Source: Mobilitalea sp. | Lineage (GTDB): Bacteria > Bacillota_A > Clostridia > Lachnospirales > Lachnospiraceae | Length of the DNA stretch: 13,730 nucleotides | Assembly (NCBI GenBank): GCA_029974875.1 | Contig: JARKQP010000244.1 | Coordinates: forward strand, 1-13,730 | Reading direction: 5' to 3' | Shown: positions 1-6,923 of the stretch, in pieces | Layout of the letters: every line of letters starts with the position of its first letter | How positions within the stretch are numbered: the first letter of the stretch is position 1 | Position numbers and translations under genes: made by a program | Notes under the pieces: model-generated | What the model was told of the DNA's origin: nothing | What the model saw: only the letters and a program-made list of their open reading frames with translations | Database searches by the model: none

Positions 1-1
1 G

Positions 2-67
2 GCTTTGTCCAGATCTAAGTTTGAAAAGAGTAAAAAGTTGAGTGATTATCTTCAATTATTCTTGTGA
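2..67 (+). CDS. Possible C-terminal tail of an upstream gene (partial)
   Basis: One forward frame is open from the window edge to a TGA at 65-67. It would encode about 21 residues, rich in Lys and Ser and ending in Leu-Gln-Leu-Phe-Leu. A strong intrinsic terminator on the same strand begins 48 bases later, which fits a gene ending here. The stretch is too short to assign a family, and 21 open codons can occur by chance, so this is only a suggestion that an upstream + strand gene ends in the window. Confidence 0.2.
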   Translation, partial: ALSRSKFEKSKKLSDYLQLFL

Positions 68-114
68 ATTTAACCAACATAGAAAGGATCTGGTAAAAGT
101 ATTGGCATAGAAAA

Positions 115-155
115 GGGGGGGCTGTCGGAAAATTTCCTGACAGCCTCCTTTTTTT
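115..155 (+). terminator. Strong Rho-independent terminator of the upstream unit
   Basis: A G-rich left arm (117-126) pairs with 139-148 (GACAGCCTCC) over 10 pairs with one G-T wobble. The inner GGAA/TTCC bases can extend the stem with one bulge. It is followed directly by seven T residues (149-155). This is a textbook + strand intrinsic terminator that insulates the sulfatase operon from whatever lies upstream. Confidence 0.88.
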
Positions 156-381
156 GTAGGCTCTACTGCCAGTTGGGTAAAAGGAAGGAATGCATTCTTC
201 TAGGCACGCAAACGCCAGAACAGAGGCTGAAAGGTCTTATAATCGAAAAAACAAATCTTAAAACTGATAGAAAAGCCCCCCTTAACCTACTATAATAAAA
301 ATAACTATAACTAATAACAGATAGAAATTCAGGGGAAAGGAATTAATGCATTTGCATATTTGCATTATATAAGGTAGAGAG
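156..381 (+). other. Intergenic leader region of the sulfatase operon
   Basis: This 226-base gene-free stretch holds a perfect 10-bp palindrome GAATGCATTC (188-197), a TCGAAAAAACAAA box (243-255), the promoter described separately, and three TGCAT copies (347-351, 353-357, 361-365) just before the start codon. The TGCAT copies lie in the transcribed leader, so they could be a downstream operator or simply A/T-rich sequence. No small ORF with a convincing ribosome binding site was seen. Confidence 0.5.
268..296 (+). promoter_or_regulatory. Promoter P1 of the sulfatase / two-component operon
   Basis: A perfect -10 TATAAT (291-296) lies 17 bp after a weak -35, TAGAAA (268-273, 4 of 6 matches to TTGACA). 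Transcription would start near 303, giving a leader of about 80 nt. A poor -35 with a perfect -10 suits an activator-dependent promoter. The -35 lies inside CTGATAGAAAAG (264-275), which recurs with identical spacing at the transporter promoter near 6864. Prediction only. Confidence 0.65.
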
Positions 382-1989
382 ATGGGAAGAAAGCCACATA
401 TTATAATTTTTAATCCGGACGAAATGAGGGGGGATACCTTAGGGCATTTGGGGAATCCGGCGGCAATCACGCCAAACCTGGACCGTTTTGCCAGCGAAGA
501 GGCGGTTTCTTTTTCTAATGCATATTGCCAGAATCCCGTCTGCGTTCCTTCCCGCTGCAGCTTTTTCACCGGCCTTTATCCCCATGTGAGGGGACACCGC
601 ACGATGGGCTACCTGCTGCAGCCTGGAGAGGATTCGCTTTTGAAGGAGCTGCATGACGGCGGCTATTATGTATGGATGAATGACCGCAATGATTTAACGG
701 CAGGCCAGATCCCCGGTTGGACAGAAGCCCATGCGGATGAGATCTATTACGGCGGACAGGCAAAGCTTGGACCTGGGCCTGAGCAGCCAAACCTAAGGGG
801 AAATCCAGGGAGCAAATATTATTATTCGCACTTTGAGGGAAGACTAAAGCTTGACGGGGCTGGAAAGCACTACAATGGGGACGATGAAATCGTGGACGCA
901 GCCATCGACCGCATCCTTCATCCTGCCGATGACAGGCCATTGTGCCTCTTTTTGGGGCTCATGTATCCCCATACACCTTATGGTGTGGAGGAACCGTATT
1001 ATTCAGCCATTGACCGGGACAAGCTCCCGCCGAGAGTCCGTCCCGAGGAGTGCAGCGGTAAAGCAAAAATATTAGACGAAATACGCAAATACCAGGGAAT
1101 GGATCAGTTCTCGGAGGAGGACTGGGATGAGCTCCGGGCGGTATACCTTGGCATGTGCATGAAGCTTGATGAGCAGTTTGGACGGATGCTGCAGGCATTA
1201 AAGGATGCGGGCATCTACGATGACTGTGCCATATTCTTCCTCAGCGACCACGGGGATTTTACAGGCGATTATGGGTTGGTCGAGAAGGCGCAGAATTCCT
1301 TTGAGGAATGCCTGACGAAGGTTCCCCTGTTAATAAAACCGCCGAAAAATGAGAAGACTGATCCGGGAATCACCTCTTCCCTGGCGGAATTAGTGGATTT
1401 TTATGCGACCGTCATGGATTACGCCGGAATAAAGCCATCTCATACGCATTTTGGGAAGAGCCTGAGGGAAGTGATTGCGGACCGGAGGAAGCCAGGCAAG
1501 GAATATGTTTTTTGTGAAGGCGGACGCCAGCCAGGAGAAACCCATTGCGATGAATACCATAATAATGACGGATCCACCGTTTCGGAGAAAATCGTATATT
1601 GGCCAAAAATGAAGGCGCAGTCCGATGATGAAGCGCATGCAAAGGGCATAATGATACGGAGTACCGATTATAAATATATCAGCCGTACCTTGGGACAGGA
1701 TGAGCTTTATGATTTGCAAAAGGATCCTCAGGAGCGGAGCAACGAGATTAATAATCCGGCTTATCATGCTGTGGTCCTCAAAATGCAAAAGGATTTGCTG
1801 AAATGGCTGCAGGCCACTTCTGATATCGTCCCCTTTGAACAGGACCAAAGGTTTACCCCCGCGATGACCTGGGCAAGGGTAAAATCACTTGTGCCGCCGG
1901 AAAAGGAAGAAGAGGTAAAGAGAATGATAGAAAATAAGGTAAGCTTCATTGAATTAATCCAGTATTGCCGTGCCATAAAACATAATTAG
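382..1989 (+). CDS. Cys-type sulfatase (alkaline phosphatase superfamily), cytoplasmic
   Basis: Predicted sulfuric ester hydrolase of the PF00884 type, 535 residues, a normal length. The sulfatase signature is visible as Cys-Val-Pro-Ser-Arg, with Cys54 the residue converted to formylglycine and Arg58 its usual partner. Asp13-Glu14 in the N-terminal strand and Asp289-His290 in the SDHGD motif are the expected calcium ligands. Lys302 in the GDYGLVEK motif is the probable substrate-contacting lysine. The C-terminal part (LYDLQKDPQE followed by a helical tail) matches the usual sulfatase end domain. There is no signal peptide, so it probably acts in the cytoplasm on imported sulfated sugar or another sulfate ester. 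A Cys-type enzyme in an anaerobe needs the radical-SAM maturase anSME, and none is encoded here, so maturation must be supplied elsewhere. It is first in the operon; the ATG follows a weak AAGG. Substrate unknown. Confidence 0.92.
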   Translation: MGRKPHIIIFNPDEMRGDTLGHLGNPAAITPNLDRFASEEAVSFSNAYCQNPVCVPSRCSFFTGLYPHVRGHRTMGYLLQPGEDSLLKELHDGGYYVWMNDRNDLTAGQIPGWTEAHADEIYYGGQAKLGPGPEQPNLRGNPGSKYYYSHFEGRLKLDGAGKHYNGDDEIVDAAIDRILHPADDRPLCLFLGLMYPHTPYGVEEPYYSAIDRDKLPPRVRPEECSGKAKILDEIRKYQGMDQFSEEDWDELRAVYLGMCMKLDEQFGRMLQALKDAGIYDDCAIFFLSDHGDFTGDYGLVEKAQNSFEECLTKVPLLIKPPKNEKTDPGITSSLAELVDFYATVMDYAGIKPSHTHFGKSLREVIADRRKPGKEYVFCEGGRQPGETHCDEYHNNDGSTVSEKIVYWPKMKAQSDDEAHAKGIMIRSTDYKYISRTLGQDELYDLQKDPQERSNEINNPAYHAVVLKMQKDLLKWLQATSDIVPFEQDQRFTPAMTWARVKSLVPPEKEEEVKRMIENKVSFIELIQYCRAIKHN

Positions 1990-2037
1990 TTAAGCCTGCC
2001 AGCTTGCCTAGAGTACTCTCGGAAGCTCTGGATGAAA

Positions 2038-2043
2038 AAGGAG
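2038..2043 (+). promoter_or_regulatory. Ribosome binding site deciding the kinase start
   Basis: AAGGAG lies 5 nt before the ATG at 2049 and only 2 nt before the adjacent ATG at 2046. The longer in-frame TTG start at 2004 has no Shine-Dalgarno sequence, so 2049 is the best start. Confidence 0.6.
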
Positions 2044-2048
2044 ATATG

Positions 2049-3704
2049 ATGCTAATTCACAAAAAAGAAAATATCTCAGTAAGGTTCGTGTTAAAGGAAT
2101 CTACCTTGACTTTAATTTTTTTGCTGATCATCCTGTGGACAATCCTCTGGGTCAACATGATTTTAAGCCTGCGGGAGGAAGTCAATAACCTGGGTGTGGG
2201 CCAATTAGAGCTGATTGCCACCGATTTCAAAGCCCAAATAGAACGGGTGGATACCTATATGGCATCCTTAGAGATTGACCACGCCGCCTTCCACAGGCTC
2301 GGGGTCAAGGGAAGCGAGCTCGCGGTATTTGATGATGTCAGCACTATTAAGAAGGAATTCAGCAACCGGCTGGATATATGCAGCAATTTAAACGCGATTA
2401 TAATTTATAGCGCCCCAAACCAATTGGAATATTTAAGCTATGGCAACCTGAACTATATGACACAATCGGAGCGGCAGAAATTCATAAAAAGTGTCAGGAC
2501 TAGCTTCGCAGAGGCATTAGAGGAAAAGCCGTATAGCAGAAAGTCCTGGAGCTTCAAAGAGGAGAACGGACAGTATTTACTATATAAAACAGTGCGCTAT
2601 GAAGGGGTTTATTGTACCGCAGTATTTGATTTGGATATGGTTTTAGAGGGACATGCGGATGAGGATTCCCCCTATTTTCTCTTTTTTCAAAAGGAGGACG
2701 GTGAGGTCATAAGCAACAACAATATCTCCATAAATTCTGCAATGGTTTATGGGGAAGCCATGGGGCCGTTACGCATGGGCCTGGAATTAAGGCATGGCTT
2801 ATTATTTGAATATGGGAGGGTCTGGATTATCGGCTTGATTTTAGGCTCCGTCCTGTTGATTATACTCATCGTACTTGTCTGGAGGCAGATAAACCGCCGC
2901 ATCCTACAGCCTGTCAACCAATTGGTAGATACGATGGATGCCATCAGCAAGGGTCAGAAGGAATTCGGTACGGGGGAGGATTTGCAATGCGAGGAGTTCA
3001 TCCAGCTCAGTGAAACCTTTAATAAGATGATGCTGGAAATAAAGCATCTTCAGATTGAGCAGTATGAGAATGAATTAAAAGCCCAGAAGCTCCAGCTGAC
3101 GAATTTGCAAGGGCAGATCAGGCTCCATTTCTACCTGAATTGCCTTAAAAATGTGTATGCGCTCGCAGAAAAGGAGCGGTATGAAAGCATTAAGAATACT
3201 GTCTTGGCCCTATCGAAGCATTTACGGTATATTTTTGCTATCAATGAGGCTAAAATTGACCTAAGGAATGAATTATCCTTTATTGACAATTACGTGGAGC
3301 TGTACCGGTGCAATTTCTCCCGCTTAGTGTTCCTGAACATTGAGGTGCCGGAGGAGCTGATGGATTTCTTAGTTCCCCCCATCAGCCTGCTCACCTTTTT
3401 AGAAAATAGCATCAAATACAGCAATTTGAAGGAGGGCGCATTGAAAATAGGGGTTACGGCCCGAAAGATCAAGGTGGAGCAAAAGACGAAGCTCAATCTT
3501 ACCTTCCGGGATAACGGCAATGGGTTCAGCCAGGAAATGCTTGAAACTTTAAACAGAAAAGACCGGGAGTTTGGTCCCACGGAGCATGTCGGAATCAATA
3601 ATGTCTTATACCGTTGCAAATTACTATACCAAAATGAATTTTTTTATGGCTTTTTTAATGAGGGCGGGGCTGTAGTAGATTTATATTTTCCTATTGATGG
3701 TTAA
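2049..3704 (+). CDS. Sensor histidine kinase, YesM/LytS type
   Basis: Membrane sensor kinase of 551 residues that should phosphorylate the AraC-type regulator encoded next. Architecture: transmembrane helix at about 19-39, extracellular sensor region of about 215 residues, second transmembrane helix at about 258-278, HAMP linker (ILQPVNQLVDTM), coiled coil, His_kinase domain and HATPase. The phospho-acceptor is His360, in a variant H-box reading Arg-Leu-His-Phe-Tyr-Leu-Asn where the family norm is Asn-Pro-His-Phe-Leu-Tyr-Asn. The N-box Glu452-Asn453 and the DNGNG ATP-lid motif (488-492) are present; the last glycine box is divergent (GINNV). Short external sensor domains of this class often respond to saccharides, sometimes through a binding protein, and one is encoded two genes downstream. 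The start was chosen by the Shine-Dalgarno sequence; an ATG at 2046 or TTG at 2004 is possible. The ligand cannot be inferred. Confidence 0.9.
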   Translation: MLIHKKENISVRFVLKESTLTLIFLLIILWTILWVNMILSLREEVNNLGVGQLELIATDFKAQIERVDTYMASLEIDHAAFHRLGVKGSELAVFDDVSTIKKEFSNRLDICSNLNAIIIYSAPNQLEYLSYGNLNYMTQSERQKFIKSVRTSFAEALEEKPYSRKSWSFKEENGQYLLYKTVRYEGVYCTAVFDLDMVLEGHADEDSPYFLFFQKEDGEVISNNNISINSAMVYGEAMGPLRMGLELRHGLLFEYGRVWIIGLILGSVLLIILIVLVWRQINRRILQPVNQLVDTMDAISKGQKEFGTGEDLQCEEFIQLSETFNKMMLEIKHLQIEQYENELKAQKLQLTNLQGQIRLHFYLNCLKNVYALAEKERYESIKNTVLALSKHLRYIFAINEAKIDLRNELSFIDNYVELYRCNFSRLVFLNIEVPEELMDFLVPPISLLTFLENSIKYSNLKEGALKIGVTARKIKVEQKTKLNLTFRDNGNGFSQEMLETLNRKDREFGPTEHVGINNVLYRCKLLYQNEFFYGFFNEGGAVVDLYFPIDG

Positions 3705-3739
3705 ACCAGTTATGTATGTTTACACGAAGGGGTGCTAGG

Positions 3740-5293
3740 ATGAATCTGTTGGTAGTAGATGACCAGGTCAGTGTGGCGGAGGGAATTGTCAACTCCATTG
3801 AATGGAAGAAATATGGCTTCAACCAGGTGTTCTGCGCTTACAGCGCAATTGAAGCGAAGCAGTTTTTGACAATGCACAGCATCGATATCATGCTGTGCGA
3901 CATTGAGATGCCATATGAGAACGGGCTTAATTTGCTGGAATGGATTAATCAGAGGGAATTGCCGGTCCGTTGTATCATGCTGACCGCCCATGCGGAATTT
4001 TCCTATGCGCAGCAGGCGTTAAAATTAGGAAGCATTGATTACATCCTGCAGCCGGCGGCATATGAGGATATCCGGGAAGCCGTGTTAAAGGCGGCAGAGG
4101 GCATTAAAAGGGAGCGGATCCTATATTCCTTAAGCGATATCGGGAAAAATATCTGTGATAACAGCATCGCCATTGCGAGGGCATTATTCTTCTCCATCCT
4201 GCAGGGGAAGAGCAATGATTATGGCTTCCTGGATTCCCTGGGGCTGATCCCTGAGAAAAACCAACCCTTCTGGCTGGTTTCCTTTCATGTTACCTCCTGG
4301 GGAAAGGAGCATTGGACCGAGGAGGAGCTGGTATTTGCCATCGATAATGTATGTGAAGAATTGCTGGCGGCATATAAGCAGAGTTACCTGGTGACATTAT
4401 GTAACCAGGATACCTGTACCGCAATTGTCTGGAGCCCGGAGGAGCTGATTTCCCAATTGCTGCTCTCAAGGCAGATGGAATTCTTTATATCGGTATGCGG
4501 GCAGTATGGTGCCTTTGGGCTGGCCATCTATATACGCAAGGGAGAAAAGCGCTCCCAGATATCCCATATTTGGCAGGAGCTATGCAGCATGCGGGAAGAG
4601 AACGTGATGCTTTCCTCCGGGATTTTCTTAGAGAAGCCGAACCAGAGCTCAGAGTACCGGTTTATCTATAAGAACAGATGGCTGAGCCAATTAAAAGAGG
4701 GCTACGGGGAGACGACAAAATATGAAGCCAAAAAACATATCGAGGGTATGGCTGAAGCAGGGATCCTGACGAAGGAGGTCTTAAAGAGGTTTTATTCCGA
4801 CTTCCTGCAGCTGTCCTTTCTGGCAGCAGGAGCTGAGATTGACCTGATGGAAAAGGTATTAATCTCGCCCCAGGATTTTGAACTATATTATCATGGATAT
4901 GAATCAGTGGAATCCATGGAAATCCTCATAGACAGAATTATCGATGCGTTAACGGACAACAAGGGCAACCGTGAAGCCTCGGAAAATGTCCTGCATAATG
5001 CACAGCGCTACATCCAGGAGCATATCAAGGATGAGCTGCACAGGGAGGATGTGGCGAAATCCGTACATTTGAACCCGGATTACCTCTCTAAGCTGTTCAA
5101 GAAAGAGCTTGGCCTGTCATTAAAGGAATATATATTAAAGCAAAAAATGAACCATGCACAGGTTCTGCTTAAAACCACATCCTTACCAATCGGCATTATA
5201 GCCTCCATGGTAGGATATGATAATTTCAGCCATTTTTCCCAGGCCTATAAAAAATTAACCGGAGAAAGGCCAATAGATACTAGGGGGTCGTAG
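3740..5293 (+). CDS. Response regulator, receiver plus AraC-type DNA-binding domain (YesN-like)
   Basis: Transcription factor of 517 residues, cognate of the preceding kinase. The receiver domain is at about 1-120, with acidic residues Asp7-Asp8, phospho-acceptor Asp54 (LCDIEMP) and Thr82. The normally invariant Lys before Pro is Gln104 (YILQPAAYED), an unusual switch-site residue. A long central region follows, with no motif I recognise. Residues 416-517 form two helix-turn-helix motifs typical of AraC/XylS proteins (EDVAKSVHLNPDYLSKLFKK, then IGIIASMVGYDNFSHFSQAY). It probably activates its own operon and the transporter operon, whose promoters share sequence. The start at 3740 is chosen because AAGGGG (3727-3732) sits 7 nt upstream; an ATG at 3716 adds eight residues but has no ribosome binding site. 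Only 35 bases separate it from the kinase gene. Confidence 0.92.
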   Translation: MNLLVVDDQVSVAEGIVNSIEWKKYGFNQVFCAYSAIEAKQFLTMHSIDIMLCDIEMPYENGLNLLEWINQRELPVRCIMLTAHAEFSYAQQALKLGSIDYILQPAAYEDIREAVLKAAEGIKRERILYSLSDIGKNICDNSIAIARALFFSILQGKSNDYGFLDSLGLIPEKNQPFWLVSFHVTSWGKEHWTEEELVFAIDNVCEELLAAYKQSYLVTLCNQDTCTAIVWSPEELISQLLLSRQMEFFISVCGQYGAFGLAIYIRKGEKRSQISHIWQELCSMREENVMLSSGIFLEKPNQSSEYRFIYKNRWLSQLKEGYGETTKYEAKKHIEGMAEAGILTKEVLKRFYSDFLQLSFLAAGAEIDLMEKVLISPQDFELYYHGYESVESMEILIDRIIDALTDNKGNREASENVLHNAQRYIQEHIKDELHREDVAKSVHLNPDYLSKLFKKELGLSLKEYILKQKMNHAQVLLKTTSLPIGIIASMVGYDNFSHFSQAYKKLTGERPIDTRGS

Positions 5294-5295
5294 CC

Positions 5296-6702
5296 ATGAA
5301 GCAAAAAAGAATAGGAATGCTTGGGATATTGCTGGCAGTCATTGTAATCATAGGAGCTGTAACCTTCCTTTTATCTGGAAGCAGGAAAGAGCATGAGGAG
5401 CTGCCGCAGATAACAATTATGTTTCCTGGCTCCTCCGTCAGTGAGAAGACAGCCGCCAGGGTATCGGAGGCACTTAGTGAAATTACAGGGCAAAAGCTTG
5501 GATGCAGCGTAGAATTAAAATTAATTAATGGCGGTATCTACCGCAGCGAAATGAGACGGAAGGTGCTTGGGAATGAAGAAGCAGATGCCTTTTTTGTATG
5601 GGAGATCGAAGACCTGAAATATATTATTTCCGGGGGCTATGCACAAGCATTGGATGACTATATGGAGCTATACCCAAAGCTTGAGGAGGAGGTAGCGGGC
5701 AGCGTCTGGAGGATTGGCACCTCTTCCGGAATATACGCAATCCCTGATAATAAGGACCGGAGCTATTTCTTAGGCTTTGTATGCAGGAAAAAGCTTTTGG
5801 ACGGGCTGGCAATAGAGCCTGATAAGATTTATACCCTGGATGAATTGCATGATATTCTTAAGGCTGTCAGGGATGCGCATCCGAAGGCAGTGCCGGTGGT
5901 ATCCCATCTAGGGGAAATTACAGAAAGTATCGGGGAAGATATGGTGGGGGATGGGTTAGCAGTATTGACCCGTGATGAAGAAGGAAAATTCCGGGACAAA
6001 TTCGAGAATTACTATGCCAGCGATGTATTTTATGATTGGTGCAAGAGGATGTATGGGTGGAGACAGGAAGGCCTGCTGGACCAATACCTGACCCAGAACA
6101 AGGGGCCGCAGACGGAATATATGTCCATGGATGGCTTTGGTTATTTTGCCCGCGTAAAGGATTATGTTGTGGCAAATAATGAGTATCTTCTCGGCGAGGA
6201 GCTGGAGGTCATCCGTCTGAGCAATGATTTGATTGACAATACCTTAAATGCCATAAACTGGTGTGTTTCACCGAATGCCGAATATCCTGGGAAGACCATA
6301 GCCTTCCTGAATCTGTTGTTTACGGACAAGGAGGTGAACGACCTGTGCAGGTTCGGGCAGGAGGGCATCGATTATGAGCGCCAGGAGGATGGAACCTACC
6401 GCATGCTGCGTAAGGAAGGGGGAGTGTATCAAACCTCAGGCTGGGTCTGGCCGGAGCTTAGCCCCAAGGAGCTGGGGCAAGGAGCTGCCGAGGTTTCCCC
6501 TGCCTATGGCTTTCTGTTTGATGCCTCCAGCGTACAGGTTGAAATGGATTTATGTGAGGTGATTATACAAAAATACAGGGATCCGTTGATGGCTGGGGAG
6601 ATTAACCCGGACTTAGCGATTCCGCAAATGCGAAAGGAGCTGGAGGAGGCAGGCGTTAGTAAGATAATAAAAGAGAAGCAAAAACAGTTTGATAGGCATT
6701 AG
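5296..6702 (+). CDS. Extracellular solute-binding protein, non-lipidated, orphan of a transporter
   Basis: 468-residue protein with a basic N-terminus and one hydrophobic helix at about residues 8-26. The sequence after the helix (LLSGSRKE) has no Cys, so it cannot be a lipobox lipoprotein; it is either anchored by this helix or secreted. The remainder resembles family 1 sugar-binding proteins (COG1653 type): an initial strand ITIMFPGSS, a region reading ADAFFVWEIEDLKYIISGGY, and an Ala/Pro-rich helical C-terminus. Family 1 proteins normally serve CUT1 transporters, but the transporter in this window is CUT2 type and has its own binding protein. The gene starts 2 nt after the regulator stop, with AGGGGG inside the regulator's last codons, so translation is probably coupled. 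A role as extracellular ligand-binding partner of the kinase is my inference; feeding a transporter encoded elsewhere is the alternative. Confidence 0.75.
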   Translation: MKQKRIGMLGILLAVIVIIGAVTFLLSGSRKEHEELPQITIMFPGSSVSEKTAARVSEALSEITGQKLGCSVELKLINGGIYRSEMRRKVLGNEEADAFFVWEIEDLKYIISGGYAQALDDYMELYPKLEEEVAGSVWRIGTSSGIYAIPDNKDRSYFLGFVCRKKLLDGLAIEPDKIYTLDELHDILKAVRDAHPKAVPVVSHLGEITESIGEDMVGDGLAVLTRDEEGKFRDKFENYYASDVFYDWCKRMYGWRQEGLLDQYLTQNKGPQTEYMSMDGFGYFARVKDYVVANNEYLLGEELEVIRLSNDLIDNTLNAINWCVSPNAEYPGKTIAFLNLLFTDKEVNDLCRFGQEGIDYERQEDGTYRMLRKEGGVYQTSGWVWPELSPKELGQGAAEVSPAYGFLFDASSVQVEMDLCEVIIQKYRDPLMAGEINPDLAIPQMRKELEEAGVSKIIKEKQKQFDRH

Positions 6703-6706
6703 CATG

Positions 6707-6744
6707 AGGGCACCTTGGAGGGTCAGTTTTCCAAGGTGCCCTTT
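6707..6744 (+). terminator. Hairpin at the end of the sulfatase / two-component operon
   Basis: A perfect 13-bp inverted repeat (6707-6719 AGGGCACCTTGGA with 6730-6742) has a 10-nt loop and begins 4 bases after the stop codon. Only three T residues follow, so termination may be partial, allowing some read-through into the transporter genes. It may also protect the 3' end of the mRNA. Confidence 0.7.
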
Positions 6745-6867
6745 ACGTTGGACCCTTCGCCACCTCCGGCAGCCAAAGAAATATCAGGAAAACAACAAAA
6801 TCATATCGGAAAAACAACAACGAAATAAAAGTGGTCGGAAAGCAAACAATTTTCGACCTGTCCCTGA

Positions 6868-6896
6868 TAGAGAAGGGGAATGGGGATGTCTATAAT
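6868..6896 (+). promoter_or_regulatory. Promoter P2 of the ABC transporter / GH43 operon
   Basis: -35 TAGAGA (6868-6873, 4 of 6 matches to consensus), 17-bp spacer, perfect -10 TATAAT (6891-6896). The predicted start near 6903 gives a leader of about 20 nt that still contains the ribosome binding site. CTGATAGAGAAG (6864-6875) matches the equivalent block of the sulfatase promoter at 11 of 12 positions, at the same 27-bp distance from TATAAT. Confidence 0.65.
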
Positions 6897-6909
6897 GAAA
6901 TACAGAGGA

Positions 6910-6918
6910 AAGGAGGAG
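6910..6918 (+). promoter_or_regulatory. Ribosome binding site deciding the ATPase start
   Basis: AAGGAGGAG sits 5 nt before ATG 6924. A longer in-frame GTG start at 6831 would lie upstream of promoter P2 and lacks a comparable site, so 6924 is preferred. Confidence 0.8.
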
Positions 6919-6923
6919 AACAT

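Larger units (their letters stand above)
6745..6923 (+). promoter_or_regulatory. Upstream regulatory region of the transporter operon
   Basis: This A-rich gap contains two 18-bp direct repeats agreeing at 16 of 18 bases, ATATCAGGAAAACAACAA (6781-6798) and ATATCGGAAAAACAACAA (6803-6820), spaced 22 bp, about two helical turns. A third related box, TCGGAAAGCAAACAA, lies at 6835-6849. Helically phased direct repeats upstream of a weak promoter are what AraC-type activators commonly bind, so these are candidate operators for the regulator encoded at 3740-5293. That assignment is inference. Confidence 0.5.

Noticed and set aside
156..381. Catabolite-control (CcpA, cre-type) site upstream of the sulfatase or transporter
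   Set aside because: No sequence close to the TGNAANCGNTNNCA pattern was seen in either promoter region.
566..940. Reverse-strand open frames inside the sulfatase gene (and similar ones within the ATPase, for example 7581-8117)
   Set aside because: They lie wholly opposite well-supported genes, show no family motifs and have no promoter or ribosome binding site; they are shadows of the coding strand.
2004..2048. Longer kinase start at TTG 2004
   Set aside because: It has no Shine-Dalgarno sequence, while AAGGAG precedes ATG 2049 at a workable distance and the extra 15 residues do not look like part of the first membrane helix.
6831..6923. Longer ATPase start at GTG 6831
   Set aside because: The added residues overlap promoter P2, the -10 and the strong ribosome binding site. 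The ABC domain begins naturally just after ATG 6924.
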